A stretch of 64,000 nucleotides of DNA. Source: Phascolarctos cinereus. Lineage: Eukaryota; Chordata; Mammalia; Diprotodontia; Phascolarctidae. The stretch is from contig NW_018343953.1 of NCBI RefSeq assembly GCF_002099425.1, positions 11,692,001-11,756,000 of the forward strand. The letters run 5' to 3'. The notes under the pieces are model-generated. The model did not search any database and was not told the origin of the DNA. It saw nothing but the letters and a program-made list of their open reading frames with translations. The stretch's first letter is position 1. Each line of letters begins with the position of its first letter. A program made the translations under genes and the position numbers. This document shows positions 23,179 through 33,032 of this stretch, one piece after another.

Positions 23179-23484
23179 TTTTAGCTTTTTTCCATAGTTA
23201 ATTTAAATATTTTTTTAAATTGAGTTCCAAATTCTCTTCTCCTTTCCCTCTATCACCCATCGAGAAGGCAAGAAATATGATATCAATTATATATGTGAGG
23301 TCATGCAAAACATATTTCTATATTAACCATATTGCAAGAAAAATAAAAAGCGAGAAACAAAGAATGTTACAAAAGTCTGCTTCAATCTGCACTCAGATTC
23401 ATCAGTTCTCTTCTGGAGGTGGATAGCATTTTTCATCAGGTATGAAATATCTTGGACCATTGTCTTGATCAGAATAGCTAAGTG
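23179..23484 (-). mobile_element. 5'-truncated L1 LINE with 12-bp target-site duplication
   Basis: The plus strand shows the reverse complement of a marsupial L1 3' UTR: 'tgagttccaaattctcttct', 'gagaaggcaagaaatatgat', 'ctgcttcaatctgcactcag', 'attcatcagttctcttctgg', 'tcttgatcagaatagcta'. It aligns block for block with the L1 at 59966-60330. The 12-mer aaaagactttta occurs perfectly at 23167-23178 and 23485-23496, flanking the element exactly, as expected for target-primed insertion. It is too short to encode protein. Confidence 0.9.
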
Positions 23485-23871
23485 AAAAGACTTTTAAAAA
23501 TATATTTTTTAAAAAAAAACCTTTACAAAATACTTTTACTTCAAGGAATAATTCTTCAGTTACCTAGAAAACCCAGGTATCCTTAGAAACATACAAAACC
23601 ACACCAAAAAAAACTTGTTCCTCATCATTTTGAATAGTTGAGATGTTATATTATTTCATTATAATTATGAGACACATCTATGTGTTAATGTCCTTTCCCT
23701 CCAAAGGTGAAAGACTAGAGAGTTCTGATGCAGTGAGGTATGTAAACTAAACTAACATAATATGATATCTTCATTGAACATAATAATATGACAATATGAC
23801 TAAAACCTGTAATTTTGTCAGTGTGAGAACTCTGTCTGCTGGCAGATCATACACTGTGTGAATTACTCTAT

Positions 23872-23970
23872 TAGAATTATCTGAGGCTCAGAGAAGCTTA
23901 GGGACTTGGTCAAACCCAGGTCATTTTAACTTCATGTCCAAGATACTATCCATCATGCCAGACTTTCTTT
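23872..23970 (-). repeat. MIR fragment
   Basis: 'ctgaggctcagagaagctta', 'gggacttggtcaaacccag' and 'gatactatccatcatgccag' are the reverse complement of the MIR 5' half. Confidence 0.65.
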
Positions 23971-23974
23971 CAAA

Positions 23975-24029
23975 TACACACACATACACACACGCACGCA
24001 CGCACACACACACACGCACACACACACAG
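23975..24029. repeat. (CA)n microsatellite
   Basis: A CA dinucleotide tract with several GC interruptions (cacgcacgcacg). Confidence 0.95.
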
Positions 24030-24217
24030 AGTGAAAAACACTTGAGGAGACCTGATGTTTTAAAAATAGTCCTATAGCATTGTCTTTCACAGTAATTACC
24101 TCATGATGTTATACACTAAGCCAGAAGTGCTCCCAGTGGAATTGCCTTAAAAAGCAGTTTATAAACTATACAAGAAATATTCATAGATGGTAGTGCAGTG
24201 CAATGGAAAGAAAACTA

Positions 24218-24300
24218 AATTATTAAGTACCTACTATGAGTCAGAATTGAGCTTAAGTGCTAGGGATTTGAAGACAAAAGCAAAACAGGTGCTGTCCTAG
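24218..24300 (-). repeat. L2 3' end fragment
   Basis: 'ttaagtacctactatgagtc' and 'gctagggatttgaagaca', followed by 'ggtgctgtcctagactc', form the reverse complement of the L2 tail. Confidence 0.65.
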
Positions 24301-24344
24301 ACTCTTTTCTTTTCTCTATCCTCTCCTTGATGACCTCATCAGCT

Positions 24345-24440
24345 CTTATATTATATCATATATTATATATGTATGTGTGTACATATATGTATGTGTATAT
24401 ATATATATGTGTATATGCATATATGTGTTTATATGCAAAC
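24345..24440. repeat. TA/TG-rich microsatellite
   Basis: A degenerate alternating purine-pyrimidine tract of TATA, TATG and TGTG units. Confidence 0.85.
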
Positions 24441-24454
24441 ACATTTCTCCCACC

Positions 24455-24570
24455 TCTTAAAATGTAAACTTCTTGAGAGTAGATATTTCATTTCAGTCTT
24501 TATACCCCTGCTTCTTAACACAGTATATGGCATATAGGAGAAGCCTAAAAATATTTGTTGATTGATAACT
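24455..24570 (+). repeat. L2 3' end fragment
   Basis: 'aatgtaaacttcttgagagt', 'tcttaacacagtatatggca' and 'atatttgttgattgata' follow the L2 tail order. Confidence 0.7.
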
Positions 24571-24974
24571 CATATCATAATATTTTAAAGTTTGGAAAGT
24601 ACTTTCATCACAGCAACCCAGTGTGGTATGGATGTACATGTTTTGTTGTGTTTTTCATGAAATTTGTCACATTCTTTCAAAAGCGCATATAGTTCCAAGA
24701 TGATAAGCACATAACCTTGACTGATGGGTTGAGCAGCTTTCCCCCCTGCCCCCCCCCGGGTAATTTAGACTTTCAGATGAAACAGTTTGAATAAAGTTAA
24801 ATATAAATATACAGGGACTAGATGAATGGAGTTCTGGATTGCAAAATGTATTTGTATTAAGACTATATATTCTTCTGTATAGCCTGCCAGTTCTCAAAAT
24901 CCTAATTTCCATTAGCTGATCCATATCAAATATCTGAGTCTTGTATTCATAGCTCTGTGATATGTAAACTCTAG

Positions 24975-25014
24975 GGCTCGTGCTCTATCCACTGTGCCAC
25001 CTAGTTGCCCCTCC
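24975..25014 (-). repeat. SINE head fragment
   Basis: 'gctctatccactgtgccacc' followed by 'tagttgcccc' is the reverse complement of the first 40 bases or so of the tRNA-derived SINE (compare 1391). The rest of the SINE is absent. Confidence 0.7.
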
Positions 25015-25135
25015 TTTTTTTCTTTAACACTTCTCTTGTTAAAATAAAATTCAGAAAAGTAAAACTCCCCATTTAAAAAGTTGCCATGAATCTTTCATAC
25101 TTTTCAAGATGTTTGTTATTACTTATATTATTAGA

Positions 25136-25208
25136 ATATGGTCCCATGATGGCAGGGATTGTTTTCACTTTTTTCTTTATATCCCTAGTACTTAGTACAA
25201 TGCCCATC
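25136..25208 (+). repeat. L2 3' end fragment
   Basis: 'ggcagggattgttttcac', 'atccctagtacttagtacaa' and 'tgcccatcatttagt' match the L2 tail. Confidence 0.65.
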
Positions 25209-25210
25209 AT

Positions 25211-25275
25211 TTAGTCATAATGATAATAATAATGGTAATGAAGATGATGATAATAATAATAATAATAATAACATA
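25211..25275. repeat. (TAA/TGA)n microsatellite
   Basis: AT-rich trinucleotide tract between two L2/MIR tail fragments; probably an expanded retroposon tail. Confidence 0.85.
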
Positions 25276-25639
25276 TTACTATGTGCCAGGCACTTAAACT
25301 CTTATTAAGTACTTTTGATTGATGCCATTTATTTTATATTATGGAGATACTTAAAAATCAAGCTTTATGCCGTTCATCTGATTATTAGGTTCTGAGAGAG
25401 TAAAAACTTGTACGTCTCTCAAAGTCTGTCTCCCTTAAAGGAAGAATGGATTTGTGAAGTCATTGATGTGGGTACTTCCTCCAGTAATATATCAATTACC
25501 TATCCATGCTTGCCTATCTTGTATGACTCTTGTTCATGTATCCCCATAATTCTGCCACAGGGAGTCCACCCAACGTTATGGGGCCATTCTTTTCATTATT
25601 TTGACATGGTGTACTAATGGCTGTTCTCTCTTCCTTTTT

Positions 25640-25800
25640 CTATGTGAATGAATGAATAAATAAATATATGAATAAAGCATTTATTAAGTGCTATGTGCAA
25701 AGCACTGGGTTAAGCACTAGGGGTACAAATTTAAAATTAAGGTATCCTTGCTCTCAAGTAGCTCACATTTGAATGGGGGAGGCAATGCATAGAAGGTTTT
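25640..25800 (-). repeat. L2 3' end
   Basis: A (GAAT)n terminal repeat at 25646-25680 is followed by 'gcatttattaagtgctatg', 'aaagcactgggttaagcac', 'ccttgctctcaagtagctc' and 'acatttgaatgggggagg', a clean reverse-complement L2 tail. Confidence 0.82.
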
Positions 25801-26049
25801 AGCTGCAAGATGGAAAGGTCTCGTTGTCCTTAGGGCCCAGCATCAAAACATATATTAATGCCTCTTCTTTAATGCCATTTCCAATGATGAAACCATATGT
25901 TGAATCATTTGAAAATGTCAAGGACTTTGGTGGCATGAATTTTCTTTTTTGGGTCTTCAGAAGCTATGTCTGTAGCAACTGTAGGAGGAGTTGGTAGGCT
26001 GCATCTCTACCAGGATTGCTTCCTAGGATGATGGTTAAGGGCATTAGGC

Positions 26050-26560
26050 TGGAAGCATTGCTATTCCTAAGGCTCTTGGGTTTAAAGTCTGAGGTTATCT
26101 CCATCAGGGTATGAAGGGAGATGGTGCCTGGCACATGGTGTTTCCTGTCTCTCCCTCAAGGTATCTTGATGCTTCTTCTAGACTGGCTTGGCTGTCCTGT
26201 GTATGACATTTGATTGGCAGCAAGACCAGTGGTCTGGGAGGGCTATCAGTCTTAGGGTCCTTGAGTGTATCTGAGTATTGATGGCAGTTGGTTAGCACTT
26301 GTTACCAATAGTGATGAAGAAGGTGGACCTCCTGTCCACAATAATTTCTCCCCTCAGTGATGGCTATGAGGTTGAACTGGAAGCAGGTCTATTGGTTTGA
26401 GGGCTATTTCTAATATCAAGGCTCTTGTGTCCAGAGTTCTGGGCTGTCTCTATTAGAGTCTGAAGGGAGATGATGGTCAAGATAGTGGTGGTTTGCCATC
26501 TCACGAATGCTCCTTGTTATCTTTCCCTCAGGATACCTTGACGCCTAAACTGGCCATATA
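26050..26560. repeat. Degenerate tandem duplication of unknown family
   Basis: Blocks recur in the same order with a period of about 350-370 bp. 'aaggctcttgggttt' (26070) pairs with 'aaggctcttgtgtcc' (26419). 'gaagggagatggtg' (26111) pairs with 'gaagggagatgatgg' (26463). 'cctcaaggtatcttgatgc' (26153) pairs with 'cctcaggataccttgacgc' (26527). A weaker third copy of the first block appears at 26242 ('gctatcagtcttaggg'). No known family or coding function was recognised. Confidence 0.6.
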
Positions 26561-26647
26561 TCTATCTATACATATCTATAGTGATTTTGAGGAGCGTTAT
26601 TTATGAAACAATTTACCTTCACAAAATGGCCACGTCTTAGAGGTTAA

Positions 26648-26873
26648 AGCTGGGCTTCTTAACCTTTTTTTGTTCTAGGGATCTTTTTGTCTGTCTGGTG
26701 AAGCCTATGAATTCCTTCTCAAAACCATATATTTTAGGTAAAAGAAAAAAGGATATATTTGTTAAAGGTTTATGAAAATAAAGGTGTAATTTTTTTCCAT
26801 CCAAGTTCATAGGCCTTCTGAAATCTCTCCTCAGACCCTGTAGGGCTACACAGACCCTCACTTAAGCACTACT
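26648..26873 (+). mobile_element. hAT-like non-autonomous DNA transposon, copy 3
   Basis: It begins 'gctgggcttcttaacctt', then shows 'gtctggtgaagcctatg', 'aattccttctcaaaacc', 'tccaagttcataggcctt' and ends 'cacttaagcactac'. The block order matches copies 1 and 2. The ends 'gcttcttaacc' and (reversed) 'gtgcttaagtg' form an imperfect inverted repeat. There is no coding frame. Confidence 0.6.
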
Positions 26874-26874
26874 A

Positions 26875-27015
26875 GTCTTAAGGGACTTCAGGAGACTATT
26901 TAATCAGCCCCCACCCTCTACAATATATTAAACAAGTAACATACAGCTTTTTCTTGAAAATCTTCAGTGAGGGCAGCCTATTATCTAATATAACCCAGCT
27001 GGCTCTCTTGCCCAC
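26875..27015 (-). repeat. L3/CR1 fragment
   Basis: 'tttcttgaaaatcttcagtg' and 'agggcagcctattatcta', followed by 'aacccagctggctctcttgc', are the reverse complement of the L3 3' UTR block 'CTTGAAGACCTCCAGTGAGGG...GGCAGCCCATT'. Confidence 0.6.
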
Positions 27016-27905
27016 CAACTTACTCTCAGAAGCAAGATTAGTAGACTGATTGTTTTAGGAAGAAAATGAGGTTCCTTATTTCTTTTTGCCCTTGATGATA
27101 GATCAAATTGCCCTTTACTTAGTCATCTTTCAATAATAATCTTAACAGTTGACATTTGGGTAATTTCTTTCATCTGTGAAGCATATATTGTTTTTAAAAA
27201 AAATAATTTCCTCTAAATGCCCCAAAGAGATTCTGTAATGTGGATATTAAATCAGATGTAAAATATAGAGATTTTACTCTCTAAATTCAAGGCAGAAAGA
27301 ATGTCTCTTCTTGTAATATATCTCAACAGCATAGTCTTGGAGAGAAGAATCAACATACTTTTTGTTTGACCCTGCAATCACAATTTTGTTGTTGTTTTTG
27401 TGACAGAAGGCTGTTATAGACTTCTTCCATGTTCCATTTTGCAAATGAACATTCTAAACTGGAATTCCCCTTGACTTGCCCTATCTATCCCTTGGCAAGG
27501 AAATCAAACATTTTCTTACTGTGGCAGTTTCTGCCCTCTTTTTGCCTTTTCCTTATGGCATTTCTTTTATGTTAGTTATGTTTCTTGAAGAAATGGTGAT
27601 AATTGGAGTCATTCATTACTTTGCAGAATATCAGAGTTAGAAAATACATCATAGACCATTCGGCCTCAATCTGTATTTCCCCAAGAATTCCTTCTACATT
27701 GTCTGTTAAAAATACTCATTTCCCCTTTCCTTGGATGGTTCTGGTGAGGGAGAACCCACTATTTCCTGAGTTTGCCCATTCCAGATTTTGATGGTTCAAA
27801 TTGTTAGGAAGAGTTTTTTCACATGTGAAGCCAAAATTTGTCACTTTGCAACTTCCATGACTTCCTCCTAATTCTTCCACTCTGTGGCTGAGAAGAATCA
27901 GCCGG

Positions 27906-28385
27906 TCAACAAGCATTTATTAAATGATTAGTATGTGCCAGACACTGAGCCAAGTGTAACGGATATAAATAAAGGCAAAAACCATGTCCTTGCTCTCACA
28001 GAGCTTACCTTCCAGTGGAGGAGAGAGCATTTAAATAACTGTGTATGAGAGAGAGAGAGACAGAGACAGAGAGAGAGGCAAAGACACAGAGAAGTAATGA
28101 AAATAATATCAGAAGGTACTGAAGGAGGGTGGGATTTGTGCTGAAGAAAGCCAGGGAAGTTTAGAGGCAGAGCTGAAGAGTCGAAGGCATTCCATGCACA
28201 TGTACAGAATCAGGAGATGAAGAATTGTGTTTGAATAGCAGCAAATAGGCAAGTGTGTCTGGAGCTTAGACTTCATGGAGGACAGCAAAATAGAAGAGAA
28301 GAGAATACAGGACAGAGCCTTGGGGGATACCCATGATGAGTGGGGATGACATGAATGCAGAATCAGCAAGGGAGACTCAGGTAGG
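27906..28385 (-). mobile_element. L2 LINE inserted in L3
   Basis: Plus-strand 'caagcatttattaaatgatt', 'agtatgtgccagacactg', 'gtccttgctctcacagagct' and 'ggtgggatttgtgctgaag' run from the L2 tail into ORF2. Then 'ggacagagccttggggga' (28311-28328) belongs to the RT region, so roughly the middle third is deleted. A GA-rich microsatellite is embedded at 28047-28080. Confidence 0.8.
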
Positions 28386-28797
28386 AGTCTAATCCTTTTT
28401 CTACATAACATTCAAATATTCGAAGACATCTATCACCTCCCTCCATTCCACCCCATGTCTTCTCTTTTCTAAGTGAAATATCTCCAGTTTTTTTATCCAG
28501 ACATTGTATAGCATGAACTTGAGACTCTTTCTTTCCTAGTTGCCCTGCTCTGGTCATTCTCAAGTTTTTGCCTTTCCAAAATGTTATAGCTAGAACTGAA
28601 CAGAGAGTTCTACATATGGTCTGATCAGAGCAGTGTATGACAGAATATTACCTTCCTCTCTCTTCACATAGCCTACAAACTATGCTTATAGTCCACTAAA
28701 ATCCCCAAATCTTTAGATGAATTTTTTTTTTTAGCCAAGCTTCCCTTATTTAATTTGTAAAGTTGTTTTTTTTTTGAACCCATGTATAAGACTTTAT

Positions 28798-28992
28798 GGG
28801 GACATCTAGGTGGTTCAGTGGATAGAGAGGTGGGCCTGGGATCAGGAAGACCTAAGTTCAAATCGAGCCTCAGATACATAGTAAATGTATGACCTGGGCA
28901 AGTAGAGAATGAAATGGCAAACCACTCCAATATCTCTGCCAGGAAAATCCTATAAGGGGTCACAAAGAGTCAGACATGACTAAACAATTGCA
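28798..28992 (+). mobile_element. tRNA-derived SINE inserted in L3, 12-bp duplication
   Basis: The element starts 'ggggacatctaggtggttc' and includes 'gaagacctaagttcaaatcg', 'aatggcaaaccactccaat', 'ataaggggtcacaaagag' and 'gactaaacaattgca'. The central 'CACTTAACC...CTGTAAAATG' part is missing. The perfect 12-mer ataagactttat flanks it at 28786-28797 and 28993-29004, and the host L3 sequence resumes right after. It is the same family as the SINEs at 1391, 32351, 34418 and 57423. Confidence 0.93.
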
Positions 28993-29065
28993 ATAAGACT
29001 TTATATTTAAGCCCCTTAAATTTAATCTTAATAGATTTGACCTAATTTTAAATAATACTGAACTA

Positions 29066-30137
29066 AGAGTTGAAGAACCTAGAGGAATGTCCCAGACCTC
29101 CTGTATTTGACATGGCTTTCACATTCCAGGTCTTTTTCTTGAAGAAAGTATTCATGATAATCGCATGTGTGTATATTTCTCTTTTTTTCTGTGTTTTATT
29201 TTTCTAAAACAAATACTTTGAAACAAGCCTAAGATTATTAAAAATATATTTCAAGCTCCTTTTCTTGTCTGTCAATAATTTTTATTTTCTGATTCTTAAT
29301 CTCCTGAGCTTTATTTTTCTACCAATGTTTTTTTTTTTCTATCTGATCTTATACTGGGTATTTAATATTCTTCTGACATGCCATTTTTTTGTCATTTCCA
29401 GAATTAAGCTCTCATTCATTAAGCCATCTTTCTCTTCTTAGCCCTCCTTTTATTCTTTTTTAATCTTCTTGGTCTTAATCTTTTCCTGTTAGATATTTTC
29501 TGTCTTTCTTTGAATTAATTTTATTTTTGAGAGGTCTATAGTTGTTTTTTTCTTGCTCTCCTTTTTATGCTTTTTTTCTCCTCTTCTCCCTGCATCTTTT
29601 CTTCCTCAGTCAGTTCTCCTTATTCACTTTCTCTTTCATTGAATAATAGAGATTCGTGAGAAATCTGAGCTTATCATGCCTCTGTAATCAACCTTTAGCC
29701 AGAAAATGATGTTATAGTCACTTCTGCCTGAGAAACATTGATTGGCAGAGTTAATGGCAGCAATTACAGAGGCTATGCAATGACCCAAGAATTTAGAGCA
29801 ACTTATCTACACATAAGAGCTTTGGAATCAGTACTTCATCCATTTCATTTTCTCAGAATGGTGAAATTTTCCACTCTGACTTTTCATTATTGGTTGGGTG
29901 CTAACAATGTATTCAGGACGGTGAATTAGCTAGAACTCAATTATTTTTCCTCTAGTCAGACTCTACCAAATGCCCATAGGGCATTTGTCTAGGCAGCCAT
30001 GCTTAGCCTATTCTAGAGGGTAACCGGAAGAGTGACAGTTAGCTTCTGTGTCCTACCTCTGCTCTCACCAACCTATGGGGGTTATCAAAAATATTAGAGA
30101 TGAAGATCATGTGCGAAAAGCCAGTTTAACTGAAATG
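29066..30137. other. Unassigned T-rich sequence, no gene seen
   Basis: Pyrimidine-rich from about 29170 to 29640 with many TCTTTT runs. No repeat family or exon was recognised. A small hairpin (caaatgccc-ata-gggcatttg) lies at 29967-29987. Confidence 0.4.
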
Positions 30138-30300
30138 GTCTTAGGATCATCGATTTAGAGTTGGAAGAAACTTAGGAGCCATCTAATCCAACTCCTCTCA
30201 TTAGCTGAGGAAACTGAGGTCTCGAGAGGTAAGTGACCTGCCCAAGGTTGCAGAACTAGTAAATGGTCAACCTTGTATCTAAACCTCTTCTCTCAGGTCA
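30138..30300 (-). repeat. MIR copy
   Basis: 'aggatcatcgatttagagtt', 'ggagccatctaatccaactc', 'gctgaggaaactgaggtctc' and 'gacctgcccaaggttgcaga' are the reverse complement of a MIR variant. Confidence 0.82.
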
Positions 30301-30504
30301 CATAGTTACAAGTGAAACAATCAAAGATAAAAAGTTATGGGTTATCACATTCTATTTGCCATAAATAAAATCTAGAAATATCCCGTATCAACTATAGAGA
30401 AAATTATGTTTTAATGCATTTGAGATCAATCCTAATATTACAGTACTGTACAATTTTTATTTGAGAAAAGCTGCTGCTATCTATTGACATAGATTCTAGG
30501 CTCA

Positions 30505-30887
30505 TAGCTTCACTTATCTTTCTAGTCTTACTTCCTACTGTTTCCCTCCTTCCTGCAATGTCCATCCCAGTTGAACCAATCTCTTAGCTATCCTACGTAT
30601 ACAACACTCCTGTTCCCCATGACTGGAAAGCACTCTCTGTTCACTTCTGCCTCGTAGAATCTCTAGATTACTTCAAAGCACAATTTAGGCACAGCTTCCT
30701 ACATTAGTCCCTTCTTGATCCTTCCTTTATCTTCCTTCAGTTATTTGCAGTATCTCACTCTTGAAATTACATTGTACATATTCATTTGTATAAATGGTGT
30801 GCCTCTCCAGAAAAATGCAAACTCCTTTCTAGCCAGAGCTTTGCATATGGAAGGTAACTAATATTTGCTGAATTGAATCAAATCTGC
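30505..30887 (+). mobile_element. L2 LINE 3' end with ORF2 C-terminus
   Basis: The coding end shows 'tgttccccatgactggaaag' and 'gattacttcaaagcacaat', then 'cttcctacattagtccc'. The 3' tail follows with 'aatgcaaactcctttctagc', 'gctttgcatatggaaggtaa' and 'ctaatatttgctgaattga'. Confidence 0.75.
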
Positions 30888-31189
30888 TTTCTTCTACAGA
30901 TATGTTACAACTGTAAATTTTTTACCCTGAAAAGAGTGTTTAAAATGTGGCTATCAAATTGATTGCTGTGACTGAATTGACCAATCAGCATGTTCAAACA
31001 ACTGGCCAATTTGGTCAGATTGTTAATTTTATTGCCAAGTCATATAGAAAATGGTAAGTACAGGGTCAGTACATCATAAGACACAGGAATTGGAATTCTG
31101 AAGAAATGAAGGAAGACTATTTTAATGTTTTTAATGAAAAGGAAAGCTTTATGTTATTAAGGGAGAAAGTGAATAGTCCATTTTGGTTG

Positions 31190-31670
31190 AAATGGAGAGT
31201 GAATGAAGGGAGAGTCAGGTGAAATAAGGCTAATAGTTTGAGGCTAGATTTTGGAGGGTCTTAAATCCCATAATAAGTTCTTTTTTATTATTATATTCTG
31301 TAGGCAAATTACTGACAGTTTTTGAGCAAAGGAGTGACACAATTAAAATAGTTTATTAAGAAGTTGACATAGGCAGCAGTCTGGAGTAGGAATTGAAGAG
31401 GGGAGAGACTAGAGGCAGAAGACCAATTACTATATCAGGTTATTAGTTCAGGTGAGAAGTGATAACTTGAATTAAAATACTTGATTAAGTGAAAGTAGGA
31501 AAGCGGGAACAGGGATATTGTGGAGGCAGAATTAACAGGATTTGGCACCTGTTTAGATGGAGTGGTTAAAGGAGGTGACTCAGAGGTTTCCAGCCTGGGT
31601 GACTGGGAAGGTTCAACAGAATTAGAGAATATAAAGGAGGGTCGTTTTTGGGGGAAGGGTGATTAATAAA
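31190..31670 (-). mobile_element. L2 LINE ORF2 fragment
   Basis: Plus-strand 'ttgagcaaaggagtgacaca', 'tctggagtaggaattgaaga', 'agaggcagaagaccaattac' and 'attaacaggatttggcacc' are the reverse complement of L2 ORF2 ('...QSVLNTAARV...').  No tail is present. Confidence 0.75.
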
Positions 31671-31711
31671 GAGAGCATGAATCAATATACTCCATTAAAG
31701 TATTTCTATTT

Positions 31712-31895
31712 ATGTTTTTCTTTTATTTATTTATAATTTATGGAATAAAACAAGCATTTCCATATCATAATGTAATAAAAAAAAGGTGATTGCACATGAA
31801 ATTGCAAATCTATTATGTACAACTTGCTATTCTTTTAAAATATATAATAAAGTTGTCATGTAGATTACTTCTTATTCTTTTTCTCCCCCCTCCCC
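31712..31895 (-). mobile_element. L1 LINE 3' end, same subfamily as 40.1-40.9 kb
   Basis: 'ggaataaaacaagcatttcc', 'gattgcacatgaaattgca', 'aatctattatgtacaacttg' and 'taataaagttgtcatg' are the reverse complement of the 3' UTR seen at 40740-40870. Only the last 180 bp or so survive. Confidence 0.75.
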
Positions 31896-32171
31896 AGATG
31901 GCTAAAGTATTTTTCTTTCATCTGTTAAGTTGTTTCTGGTTCAAAGGATCATGTTGGTTCATGTCTGTAAATGATATTTTCTTTGTCTTCATAAATTTTT
32001 CCTTTCATTTTTAGGTAAAGCATTCAGTGCTATCATCTTGAGTGGGCGAGATTTTGATGGTTATCTGTTATTTCTGAAGTTTTAATTACAAGCAGGGTCA
32101 ATATCGTTACTATTACTGAGCTGCAATTCATGCCTTTTTTTGTATTATCGAAGCAAATCTTGTTGTGAATG

Positions 32172-32174
<3 letters not shown>

Positions 32175-32258
<84 letters not shown>

Positions 32259-32289
32259 TTCCCTCCTTTCCTGCCTCCCTCCCTCCCCC
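32175..32289. repeat. (CT)n microsatellite with pyrimidine-rich edge
   Basis: A near-perfect CT tract to about 32258, then a CCT-rich degenerate edge. Open frames through it encode only Ser-Leu or Arg-Glu repeats. Confidence 0.95.
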
Positions 32290-32350
32290 ATATTCTCAAG
32301 TCATATTGAGCTTATTGGTATGTTATAAAATACTTCTTAGGACATTTTTA

Positions 32351-32598
32351 TTGTTTTGTCGTTTCAGTCGTGTCCGACTCTTCATGACCCCATTTGGGCT
32401 TTTCTTTGCAAAGACACCAGTGTAGTTTGCCATTTCCTTCAACAGTTCATTTTAGAGATGAGGAAACAGAGGCAAACAGGGTTAAGTGACTTGCCCAGGG
32501 TCACACAACTAGTAAGTAAGTTTCTTGAGTCCAAATTTGAAGTCAGGAAGATGAGTCTTTCTGACTCCAGGCCTGGCACTATCTATTGCTCTATCTAG

Positions 32599-32600
<2 letters not shown>
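32351..32600 (-). mobile_element. tRNA-derived SINE, near full length
   Basis: The plus strand carries the reverse complement: 'tcgtttcagtcgtgtccgac', 'catgaccccatttgggct', 'gatgaggaaacagaggcaaa', 'gacttgcccagggtcacaca', 'ctgactccaggcctggcact'. It is bounded by CT and GT microsatellites, which obscures any duplication. Confidence 0.9.

Positions 32601-32652
<52 letters not shown>
32601..32652. repeat. (TG)n microsatellite
   Basis: A perfect TG dinucleotide tract abutting the head of the minus-strand SINE. Confidence 0.95.
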
Positions 32653-32654
<2 letters not shown>

Positions 32655-32839
32655 ATTAAGAGGTATTTTGTAACTTACTAATAAACTTCAATGACTTTCC
32701 CTTTAGGTGCTATGAGACAACCTTTTGTTTAGATAGCAAAAGAAAATAAGACAAAAAAACTTTTAACCAATTAATGGGGATATAAAAGGCTTATTTCCTG
32801 ATGTGCACCAAATTGAGCACCTAGCCTCAGGTGTCAGTC

Positions 32840-33032
32840 GTGCCTGGAATTCTCTCCCTCTTTGCTTCTGCATCTCATGGGATCATCATAGCACTTCAGA
32901 ACTCATCTCATGAAGTTTTTTGTTTGTTTTCCCTCCTCTCAAAAGAATTTACTTTGTTTCATGTTTCTGTCTTTGTATTCCCAATTCTTGTATATAATAA
33001 ACAGTTTCAATCAATGCTTTTTGAATTGAATT
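32840..33032 (+). repeat. L2 3' end, diverged
   Basis: 'tgcctggaattctctccctc' corresponds to the 'CLGMLFPL'-like coding block of L2. 'agaactcatctcatgaagtt', 'tctttgtattcccaattctt' and 'aatcaatgctttttgaattg' then give a decayed tail. Confidence 0.65.

Larger units (their letters stand above)
27630..29065 (-). mobile_element. L3/CR1 LINE split by L2 and SINE insertions
   Basis: Three L3 segments are collinear: 27630-27905 (3' UTR), 28386-28797 (ORF2 C-terminus) and 29005-29065. The middle part reads on the minus strand as degraded CR1-type ORF2. The minus frames contain ISLRKEKTWGG, EGGDRCLRIFE (for 'FSLEKRRLRGDMIAVFKYL') and SSKDLGILVDYK (for 'EKDLGVLVDxK'). CR1/L3 elements encode an endonuclease-reverse transcriptase; only the last part remains here. 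The gaps are filled by an L2 and a SINE described separately. Confidence 0.8.

Noticed and set aside
32033-32425. Ser-Leu and Arg-Glu repeat frames across the CT tract
   Set aside because: Microsatellite translation, and the flank is SINE sequence.
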